Assembly: GCA_031279875.1 (NCBI GenBank)
Contig: JAITHS010000153.1
Location: 1-5,259 of the forward strand
DNA length: 5,259 nt
Direction of reading: 5' to 3'
From: Tannerella sp.
GTDB taxonomy: Bacteria > Bacteroidota > Bacteroidia > Bacteroidales > Tannerellaceae
Position numbers and translations under genes: made by a program. The notes under the pieces were generated by a model. That model saw only the letters and a program-made list of their open reading frames with translations, did not search any database and was not told the origin of the DNA. Positions 1-5,119 of this stretch are shown piece after piece; the first letter of the stretch is position 1, and the number at the start of each line of letters is the position of its first letter.

Positions 1-75
1 ATAATCAACACTATCATCTTCTTTAAAAGGCGTAATCAAAGCAACGCCCATGCCATGTAAGTCTATATTAGCCAT
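1..75 (-). CDS. dapA: 4-hydroxy-tetrahydrodipicolinate synthase, N-terminal 25 codons (partial)
   Basis: The minus strand reads from an ATG at 75-73 through 25 uninterrupted codons to the window edge. The peptide starts MANIDLHGMGVALITPFKED and continues DSVDY. The segment GMGVALITPF followed by an acidic stretch and DxVDY is the usual N-terminus, leading into the first barrel strand, of DapA in Bacteroidota. The enzyme is cytoplasmic and condenses pyruvate with aspartate semialdehyde, the first committed step towards diaminopimelate and lysine. The catalytic lysine and tyrosine lie outside the window and cannot be checked. The gene is divergent from argS and has its own well-matched promoter. 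No Shine-Dalgarno sequence precedes the ATG, as is normal in this phylum. The call rests on a short but distinctive peptide; another member of the DapA/NAL aldolase family is the main alternative. Confidence 0.85.
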   Translation of the reverse strand, partial: MANIDLHGMGVALITPFKEDDSVDY

Positions 76-99
76 CTGAAAAATATATTTTCGAGGCGG

Positions 100-130
100 C
101 AAAAATACGGATTTTTATCATTAAAACAAA
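100..130 (-). promoter_or_regulatory. dapA promoter, Bacteroidota sigma-ABfr type
   Basis: On the minus strand a TTTG (-33 element, 127-130) is followed after exactly 19 bp by TATTTTTG (-7 element, 100-107). This matches the Bacteroidota consensus TTTG-N19-TAnnTTTG. Transcription would start near position 94, leaving a leader of roughly 20 nt before the dapA ATG. That leader includes the AT-only palindrome AAAATATATTTT (80-91), which may be no more than base composition. Confidence 0.75.
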
Positions 131-139
131 AAAAAATGT

Positions 140-147
140 TACCTTTG
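140..147 (+). promoter_or_regulatory. argS promoter, -7 element
   Basis: TACCTTTG matches the Bacteroidota -7 consensus TAnnTTTG and is followed by CGGCG. Transcription would begin near 153, about 12 nt upstream of the argS ATG at 165. No clean TTTG lies 19 bp upstream; only a T-run at 112-116 could serve as the -33 element. The short leader has no Shine-Dalgarno sequence. This promoter overlaps back-to-back with that of dapA. Confidence 0.65.
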
Positions 148-164
148 CGGCGATAATTTTTATT

Positions 165-1937
165 ATGACACAAATTTTGACCACAGCGGTACAGACCGCA
201 CTAAAAGAATTATATAACGTAGAAGCACCTGCGCAGGGTTTGCTGCAAAAAACGCGCAAAGAGTTTAAAGGGCATCTTACGCTCGTTGTGTTTCCATATC
301 TCAAAGCATCGCGCAAGTCGCCCGAACAGACAGCGGCCGAAACAGGCGATAAACTAAAAAGTCTTTACCCCGACTTGGTCGCCGGTTATGATGTGTTCAA
401 AGGCTTTTTGAACATTATTTTCACCGATGCTTTCTGGCTTGACGCCTTAAACGCATTAGACGCAGAAACAAACTACGGTCATCAAACCGCGACAGCCGAC
501 TCGCCTCTTGTGATGATAGAATACTCGTCGCCTAACACTAACAAACCGCTTCATCTGGGACATATCCGCAACAATCTGCTCGGATACAGCCTTTCGGAGA
601 TAATGAAAGCAAACGGTAACAGGGTCGTTAAAACTAATATCGTTAACGACCGCGGCATTCATATCTGCAAATCAATGCTTGCATGGCAGAAGTGGGGCAA
701 CGGCGTTACGCCCGAAACGACATCAAAGAAAGGCGACCATTTAGTCGGTGATTTCTACGTACTGTTTGACAAGCAATACAAGGCAGAACTTAACGAACTG
801 AAATCTCGCGGACTGTCGGATACCGAAGCAGAAGCGCAATCGACGCTCATGGCTGACACACGTGAAATGCTGCGTAAATGGGAAGCGGGTGATGAACAAG
901 TGCGCACGCTTTGGACAACGATGAATTCGTGGGTCTATAACGGTTTTAACGAAACATACCGCCGTCTGGGCGTTGATTTTGACCGTATTTATTACGAATC
1001 GGAAACTTATCTCGAAGGCAAATCAACAGTCTTGAACGGCTTGAAAAATGGTATCTTTACACGTCGCGACGACGGCTCGGTGTGGGCTGACCTTACCGGC
1101 GACGGTCGTGACGAGAAACTGCTCTTGCGTTCCGACGGCACGTCAGTTTACATGACACAGGACATCGGTACGGCAAAACTCCGCTTCGACGACTATAACA
1201 TCAATAAAATGATTTACGTTGTCGGTAACGAGCAAAACTATCATTTTCAGGTACTTGCGTTGCTGCTCGACAAGTTAGGCTTCGCTTTCGGCAAAGGGTT
1301 AGTGCATTTCTCCTACGGTATGGTAGAACTGCCCGAAGGCAAGATGAAAAGCCGCGAAGGTACTGTTGTAGATGCCGACGACCTCGTTGACGAAATGATT
1401 AACACAGCCCGTGAAATTTCAGCAGAGTTAGGCAAGTTAGACGACATGGCGCCCGAAGAAGCCGACAATATCATACGCATGATAGGTCTGGGCTCACTGA
1501 AATACTTCATCCTCAAAGTTGACCCGCGTAAAAACATGACATTTAATCCCAAAGAATCAATCGATTTCAACGGCAATACCGGCTCGTTTATACAATATAC
1601 ATACGCTCGGATACGATCGGTAATGAGAAAAGCGGAAAACATGACAGTTTTGAATCCCCCCCCCACCCTCTCGGACAAAGAACAATCTATCATCCAACTC
1701 CTAACCGAATATCCGCAAACAGTAAAAGAAGCGGGCGAAACATACAGCCCTGCCCTAATAGCCAACTATGTTTATGAACTCGTTCGCGAGTACAACTCTT
1801 TCTATCACGACTTTCCGATATTGAAAGAAAACAATGCCTCCGTCAGAGCAATGAGGCTGAAACTTTCCGCCAACGTCGCAAAAGTAATTAAGAGCGGCAT
1901 GTCATTACTCGGTATTGAGATGCCGGAAAGGATGTGA
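165..1937 (+). CDS. argS: Arginyl-tRNA synthetase (class I)
   Basis: This cytoplasmic enzyme charges tRNA-Arg with arginine using ATP and is normally essential. The 590 residues show the whole family architecture. Residues 1 to about 95 form the N-terminal Add-1 domain that contacts the tRNA. The class I catalytic core carries the HIGH motif as HLGH at 130-133, in the context SSPNTNKPLHLGH. The KMSKS loop appears as KMKSREG at 393-399, the form I associate with Bacteroidota ArgS. The helical DALR anticodon-binding domain starts near 470, with QYTYARI at 477-483, and runs to a GIEMPERM C-terminus. The length is normal for the family. The ATG at 165 is chosen because it begins the conserved N-terminus and lies just downstream of a -7 element. 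The gene is monocistronic in this view: dapA diverges from it and the toxin remnant converges on it, 24 bp after its TGA. One oddity is a run of nine C encoding Pro498-500 at the start of the anticodon-binding domain; the frame is intact on both sides of it. Confidence 0.98.
   Translation: MTQILTTAVQTALKELYNVEAPAQGLLQKTRKEFKGHLTLVVFPYLKASRKSPEQTAAETGDKLKSLYPDLVAGYDVFKGFLNIIFTDAFWLDALNALDAETNYGHQTATADSPLVMIEYSSPNTNKPLHLGHIRNNLLGYSLSEIMKANGNRVVKTNIVNDRGIHICKSMLAWQKWGNGVTPETTSKKGDHLVGDFYVLFDKQYKAELNELKSRGLSDTEAEAQSTLMADTREMLRKWEAGDEQVRTLWTTMNSWVYNGFNETYRRLGVDFDRIYYESETYLEGKSTVLNGLKNGIFTRRDDGSVWADLTGDGRDEKLLLRSDGTSVYMTQDIGTAKLRFDDYNINKMIYVVGNEQNYHFQVLALLLDKLGFAFGKGLVHFSYGMVELPEGKMKSREGTVVDADDLVDEMINTAREISAELGKLDDMAPEEADNIIRMIGLGSLKYFILKVDPRKNMTFNPKESIDFNGNTGSFIQYTYARIRSVMRKAENMTVLNPPPTLSDKEQSIIQLLTEYPQTVKEAGETYSPALIANYVYELVREYNSFYHDFPILKENNASVRAMRLKLSANVAKVIKSGMSLLGIEMPERM
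1656..1664 (+). repeat. C9 homopolymer inside argS
   Basis: Nine consecutive C residues encode three prolines (codons 498-500). Loss of one C would bring a stop about 16 codons later, and gain of one C would also lead to a premature stop, so both would remove most of the anticodon-binding domain. Such tracts are prone to slippage in replication and in sequencing. The conserved sequence on both sides is in one frame, so the stated length is the functional one. Confidence 0.9.
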
Positions 1938-1961
1938 TGAATATCATTCGATGTCGCTTGT

Positions 1962-2230
1962 TTATTTTATTCTTTCAAAAATGAGTTCGGCCAAAGCGTT
2001 ATCTATCGAATTATCATATACGTACAATCTGTCGACAAGCGGTGCGAGCGTTGTGCAGTTTGCGATTGACTTTGAGTAACGGCTTATGATTTTCGCAATC
2101 GGGACATCGTGCCCGCCATCCATAACTCGTTGTGCAACACGGGCAGCATTGATTTCGGACCCGTTACCGATGTTTTTCCCGATCCATTTGGTCCCGCAAT
2201 AATCAGTAACTTTGGCTTTTCGGTCGTCAT
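1962..2230 (-). pseudogene. Zeta-toxin/COG4185-like P-loop ATPase, internally deleted and frameshifted
   Basis: Two fragments of one family lie in different frames. From an ATG at 2230 the minus strand encodes MTTEKPKLLIIAGPNGSGKT and then SVT, a complete N-terminus with Walker A motif GPNGSGKT at residues 13-20. That frame then becomes nonsense and stops at 2086-2084. From about 2159 another frame reads SEINAARVAQRVMDGGHDVP, then IAKIISRYSKSIANC and DRLYVYDNS, ending at a TAA at 1964-1962. This is the typical C-terminal part of zeta-toxin-like kinases, with the conserved GGHDVP and YDNS motifs. Intact relatives carry, from memory, roughly 90-100 residues between these parts, including the catalytic middle. 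Those residues are absent here, so the lesion is a deletion plus a frame change near 2157-2162. The C-terminus also looks shortened: after IFERIK-stop the same frame continues TSDIE. Zeta-type toxins phosphorylate UDP-N-acetylglucosamine or other small substrates, but this copy cannot be active. It sits 11 bp after the small gene 2242-2439, as in a toxin-antitoxin operon. Confidence 0.8.
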
Positions 2231-2241
2231 AATCTCTAAAT

Positions 2242-2439
2242 TTAAAATGAATAATTTGCGAGATTATGATTGTATTCTTCCTGAATTTGTTGTTGCAAGC
2301 GTTTTTTAATTTCAATCCGATGTTTACGCACATCTTCGCTGACCTCGCGCATTAGTGTTTCGAGTTGCGCGTCGGTAGGTTCGCTGTCGCTTGTAAAACG
2401 ATAAGAATCAATGTCTATATCTTTCTTACTGTAAGCCAT
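2242..2439 (-). CDS. Small protein upstream of zeta-like toxin remnant, putative antitoxin
   Basis: This is an intact 65-residue reading frame starting MAYSKKDIDIDSYRFTSDSE. The N-terminus has the pattern DIDSYRFTS..EPTDAQLETLMREV (residues 8-33), followed by a charged, probably helical segment with many K, R, E and Q (34-57) and a short NHNLANYSF tail. There is no signal peptide or membrane segment. It ends 11 bp before the toxin ATG on the same strand. Small genes of this size and style are often found just upstream of zeta/COG4185-like ATPase genes in Bacteroidota, so I infer that it is the antitoxin or partner of that toxin; I cannot show this from sequence alone. It is not visibly related to the classical epsilon antitoxin. 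The frame has no internal stop, in contrast to the broken toxin. It may be transcribed by readthrough from the E1 gene, which ends 49 bp upstream; no TAnnTTTG promoter is seen in that gap. Confidence 0.7.
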   Translation of the reverse strand: MAYSKKDIDIDSYRFTSDSEPTDAQLETLMREVSEDVRKHRIEIKKRLQQQIQEEYNHNLANYSF

Positions 2440-2443
2440 TTTT

Positions 2444-2485
2444 CGTAATTCTTAATTCTTAATTTTTAATTCGTAATTCGTAATT
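2444..2485 (+). repeat. Six-unit AT-rich heptamer tandem array
   Basis: Six contiguous 7-bp units fit the pattern YKTAATT: CGTAATT, CTTAATT, CTTAATT, TTTAATT, CGTAATT, CGTAATT. The array fills nearly all of the 49-bp gap between the E1 stop and the start codon of the small gene, ending 4 bp before that ATG in the minus-strand direction. On the plus strand every unit contains TAA. Because 7 is not a multiple of 3, stops occur in all three frames. On the minus strand the three consecutive AATTAAR units (2451-2471) do the same. Confidence 0.9.
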
Positions 2486-2488
2486 GCC

Positions 2489-4966
2489 TCAAATTCCCTC
2501 CTTCGCTCTGCGCATCTGCTCTGCCGGAGTAAAATTCTGCACCGGAATGTGTCCTTTTAGCGGCACGATTTTTTCGTGGATGATGTCTAAAAAGCTCTCT
2601 ACCTGCGGGAAGAAAGCATATTCGAGTTCGTAGGCCGGTGTTATCCAATCGCGTGAGCCGAGTACGGCTACGGGGGCGTCTAAGTAGTCAAACGCCAAGT
2701 CGGTGATGTTGCGGGCGAGGTCGTTGAGGAACGAGCCGCGAGCCGTAGCGTCGCCTGCAACGACGATGCGTCCGGTTTTCTTGACCGATTCGACCACTTT
2801 CTCGTAGTTAAACGGCACAAGCGAGCGTGCGTCAATCACTTCGGCCGACATTCCGTACTTTTCTTCTAATATTTTAGCGGCGTCGAGAGCGCGATAGAGC
2901 GTTGCGCCGATTGTGAGAATGGTAATGTCCTTGCCGGCGCGTTTGATGTCGGGTTCGCCGATGGGAATTTCGTAATATCCTGACGGAACTCCCTCAGTAT
3001 GAAACTGTTCGCCAATTTCGTATATTCTTTGACTTTCGAAATATATGACCGGGTCGGTGCCTTGTAAAGCGCTGTTCATCAATCCTTTGGCGTCGTAAGG
3101 AGTAACGGGGAAAACGACTTTCAAGCCGGGTATGTGTGCTGCGAGCGAAGTCCAGTCCTGCGAGTGTTGCGCTCCGTATTTCGAGCCGACGGAAACTCTC
3201 ACTACGACAGGCATTTTCAGAATATTTCCCGACATAGCCTGCCATTTTGGGAGTTGGTTAAACACCTCATCGCCGCAGCAGCCGAGAAAGTCGCAGTACA
3301 TAATTTCGGGAATAACGCGCCCGCCGCACATGGCGTAACCGATTGCTGTTCCGATGATTGCGGCTTCGGCTATCGGCGAGTTGAAGAGGCGATGATACGG
3401 TAGCGCTTCCGTCAAACCGCGATAGACGGCAAATGCGCCTCCCCAGTCGCGGTTTTCTTCGCCGTAGGCAACGAGCGATGCGTCTTTATAAAAGCGGTCT
3501 ATTATGGCTTCAAAAATGCCGTCGCGCAGTTGATACTGTTTCATTTTTGAGAACGGTTTGCCGTCTTTGTCGAATGCAAAACGCTCTTTTCCTGCTATTT
3601 GCTTCACACGCGGATTTTCTTCCATCTTGTGATTTACATCCGGTTTAGCGGTAGAAAGCGAATCGGCAGAACCGTTTGAAAACATCATTTCGCCAAGCAG
3701 TTCGGCGTTTTGGTGCAAGTCCATTCGGGGCGAAAGCGTGTCGTCGATTGCGAGTTTGAAAGTTTCAAACATTATTTGTTTTACCTCATCGGTAATGGCG
3801 TCTAATTCTTGCTTTGTAACTATATTAGCATCAATAAGTTGCGCGCCGTAACCAATTATACAGTCCTGTGCTTCCCATGCTTCAACTTCTTCTTTTGAGC
3901 GATACGAAGAGGCGTCGGAAGGCGAGTGGCCGCTGTAACGATATGTCAGCACGTCGAGCAGGACGGGGCCTTTTTTCTCTTCGATAAGTTTCTTTTTGCG
4001 TTTGTAGGCGTCAATTACGGCGAGTGGATTATAGCCGTCAACGCGCTCGGCGTGCATCTGTTCGGGATTTACGCCTGCTCCGATACGGGCTGCAATGTCG
4101 TAGCCCATCGTTTCGCCGCAAGTCTGTCCGCCCATACCGTATTGATTGTTCATTATGTTGATAATCACCGGCAAACCGCCTTTCATATCGCCTTCCCAGA
4201 GTTTGGTAAACTGGTCCATCGCCGCGAAGCAAAGTCCTTCCCAAACGGGGCCGCGCGCCATTGAGCCGTCGCCGATATTGGCAACTACGACGCCCGGTTT
4301 GCGGTTCACTTTCTTGTAAAGTGCCGCTCCGACTGCTATAGAGCCGCTTCCTCCTACGATTGCGTTGTTAGGATAGATGCCGAAAGGAGTGAAAAAGGTG
4401 TGCATCGAGCCGCCAAGTCCTTTGTTGAAGCCTGTGGTACGGGCAAAAACTTCGGCAAGTGCGCCGTAGAGCAGAAATCTGATGCCTAACTCTTTGACAT
4501 TCTTGCCTTTATAAGTGGTTTTCACAACATTGACCGTTGCTCCGTCCCAGAACTCGTTCATAATGTCGGACAGTTCTTTGTCGTCGAGTTTTTGGATAGC
4601 GCGCAGTCCTTTTGCGAGAATTTCGCCGTGCGAACGGTGTGAGCCGAAGATGAAGTCGTTGATATCCAGCTCGTAAGCCATACCGACTGCTGCTGCTTCC
4701 TGCCCTGCCGAAAGATGTGCCGGACCGGGGTTGTTGTATTCCACTCCGCCGTATCCTCCGGTCGTTTTGACTAATTGCAACATTGTTTCAAATTCGCGGA
4801 TTACCGTCATATCGTGGAATATCCGCACTAATTCTTCCTTAGTGAAGTTTTTTTCGTTCAGTTCGTCCTTCACTGTTTTATTGTACCGATTGACGGATAT
4901 AGGGGCGAATTTCACTTCGCCTGCCTTACGTGCATCAACAGGATTGATATACTGTACTTTTGGCAT
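2489..4966 (-). CDS. Fused E1 alpha/beta subunit of a thiamine-diphosphate 2-oxoacid dehydrogenase (pyruvate dehydrogenase-like)
   Basis: E1 decarboxylates a 2-oxoacid on thiamine diphosphate and passes the acyl group to the lipoyl domain of E2 in a cytoplasmic complex. Here alpha and beta are joined in 825 residues. The alpha half (about 45-405) has SHRSHGE (109-115), GLGGSMH (183-189), VGGSGSIAVGAA (204-215), the cofactor motif GDG (232-234) to NN (273-274), and the loop YRYSGHSPSD (342-351). A linker of about 65 residues follows. The beta half (about 475-825) has the glutamate of FNSPIAEA (Glu534), YGAQHSQ with His601, and a transketolase C-terminal domain from about 680. The loop YRYxGHSxSD matches pyruvate-type E1 alpha better than branched-chain E1, which has GHHSTSD, so I favour pyruvate as substrate; this is inference. 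Odd points: the GDG-NN spacing is 38 residues, about ten more than usual, and there is an insertion of about 35 residues after HGEILAKG. No E2 or E3 gene lies in the window. The start at 4966 follows a promoter and gives the first Met of the frame. Confidence 0.92.
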   Translation of the reverse strand: MPKVQYINPVDARKAGEVKFAPISVNRYNKTVKDELNEKNFTKEELVRIFHDMTVIREFETMLQLVKTTGGYGGVEYNNPGPAHLSAGQEAAAVGMAYELDINDFIFGSHRSHGEILAKGLRAIQKLDDKELSDIMNEFWDGATVNVVKTTYKGKNVKELGIRFLLYGALAEVFARTTGFNKGLGGSMHTFFTPFGIYPNNAIVGGSGSIAVGAALYKKVNRKPGVVVANIGDGSMARGPVWEGLCFAAMDQFTKLWEGDMKGGLPVIINIMNNQYGMGGQTCGETMGYDIAARIGAGVNPEQMHAERVDGYNPLAVIDAYKRKKKLIEEKKGPVLLDVLTYRYSGHSPSDASSYRSKEEVEAWEAQDCIIGYGAQLIDANIVTKQELDAITDEVKQIMFETFKLAIDDTLSPRMDLHQNAELLGEMMFSNGSADSLSTAKPDVNHKMEENPRVKQIAGKERFAFDKDGKPFSKMKQYQLRDGIFEAIIDRFYKDASLVAYGEENRDWGGAFAVYRGLTEALPYHRLFNSPIAEAAIIGTAIGYAMCGGRVIPEIMYCDFLGCCGDEVFNQLPKWQAMSGNILKMPVVVRVSVGSKYGAQHSQDWTSLAAHIPGLKVVFPVTPYDAKGLMNSALQGTDPVIYFESQRIYEIGEQFHTEGVPSGYYEIPIGEPDIKRAGKDITILTIGATLYRALDAAKILEEKYGMSAEVIDARSLVPFNYEKVVESVKKTGRIVVAGDATARGSFLNDLARNITDLAFDYLDAPVAVLGSRDWITPAYELEYAFFPQVESFLDIIHEKIVPLKGHIPVQNFTPAEQMRRAKEGI

Positions 4967-4984
4967 AATATATAATGTATAATG
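4964..4984 (-). repeat. Tandem AT-rich heptamers at the E1 start codon
   Basis: Two exact TATAATG copies (4971-4977 and 4978-4984, plus-strand reading) are followed on the E1 side by a degenerate CATAATA (4964-4970) that contains the start codon. On the coding strand this reads CATTATA, CATTATA, TATTATG. The units form most of the 5' leader of the E1 mRNA, where no Shine-Dalgarno sequence is present. The match is short and could be chance in AT-rich DNA. Confidence 0.55.
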
Positions 4985-4994
4985 TTAGAGGCTG

Positions 4995-5027
4995 CAAAGG
5001 TACGATTTTTTTTCGGAGATATGCAAG
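4995..5027 (-). promoter_or_regulatory. E1 gene promoter, Bacteroidota type
   Basis: On the minus strand TACCTTTG (4995-5002) matches the -7 consensus TAnnTTTG and is followed by CAGCC. A CTTG at 5024-5027 lies 21 bp upstream and is the best -33 candidate, slightly off the usual TTTG and 19-bp spacing. Transcription would start near 4989, with a leader of about 23 nt. The -33 candidate lies inside the left arm of the inverted repeat at 5010-5062, so a protein bound there could block this promoter. Confidence 0.65.
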
Positions 5028-5062
5028 TTTCTTTAAAAAAACACACTTGCATATCTCGAAAA
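5010..5062. repeat. Long inverted repeat between divergent E1 and ATPase genes
   Basis: AGATATGCAAGT (5017-5028) is matched perfectly by ACTTGCATATCT (5045-5056). Beyond a single bulged G at 5016 the pairing continues as TTTTCG (5010-5015) with CGAAAA (5057-5062), giving 18 paired bases around a 16-nt spacer. By the predicted transcription starts (near 4989 and near 5101) the repeat lies upstream of both transcripts. That fits a DNA-binding site better than an RNA hairpin or terminator. The regulator is unknown. Confidence 0.75.
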
Positions 5063-5064
5063 TT

Positions 5065-5078
5065 TTTCTTATAAGAAA
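5065..5078. promoter_or_regulatory. Perfect 14-bp palindrome upstream of the ATPase gene, possible operator
   Basis: TTTCTTATAAGAAA is its own reverse complement. It lies between the expected -33 and -7 positions of the ATPase promoter, a classic place for a repressor site. Its right part recurs with one change as CTTGTAAGAAA at 5108-5118, exactly 40 bp downstream of CTTATAAGAAA (5068-5078) and just before the ATG. No regulator can be named. Confidence 0.45.
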
Positions 5079-5087
5079 TAAAATTCG

Positions 5088-5095
5088 TAATTTTG
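5088..5095 (+). promoter_or_regulatory. ATPase gene promoter, -7 element
   Basis: TAATTTTG matches TAnnTTTG and is followed by CGGCA, much like the argS promoter. Transcription would begin near 5101, about 19 nt before the ATG at 5120. There is no clean TTTG at -33, only a T-run around 5063-5067 that overlaps the palindrome. Confidence 0.65.
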
Positions 5096-5119
5096 CGGCA
5101 AATTTTACTTGTAAGAAAA

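Noticed and set aside
68..316. An 82-codon minus-strand frame across the dapA-argS gap.
   Set aside because: It runs antisense to the start of argS and overlaps both promoters; the true minus-strand gene here is dapA, starting at 75.
1656..1664. The C9 tract as a phase-variation switch.
   Set aside because: Switching off argS would be lethal unless a second copy exists, so a regulated on/off role is unlikely.
1313..1765. A 150-codon minus-strand open frame inside argS.
   Set aside because: It is antisense to conserved argS sequence, has no promoter or family resemblance, and is explained by codon bias of the sense gene.
1938..1961. A bidirectional terminator between argS and the toxin remnant.
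   Set aside because: The 24-bp gap has only a 4-bp arm (GAAT/ATTC) and no GC-rich stem, so I cannot support a terminator.
1962..2333. A 123-codon open frame on the minus strand as one complete protein.
   Set aside because: Only its last ~65 residues belong to a known family. Its first half runs out of frame through the small gene and the Walker A segment of the toxin, so it is an accidental join caused by the deletion.
3134..3403. Plus-strand open frames opposite the E1 gene (also at 3433-3648 and 3926-4264).
   Set aside because: They are antisense shadows of well-conserved E1 coding sequence, with low-complexity or Cys-rich translations and no start signals.
5010..5062. The inverted repeat as a rho-independent terminator or CRISPR-like repeat.
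   Set aside because: Both flanking genes point away from it, so no transcript is expected to end there. It has only one pair of arms, with no spacer-repeat periodicity.
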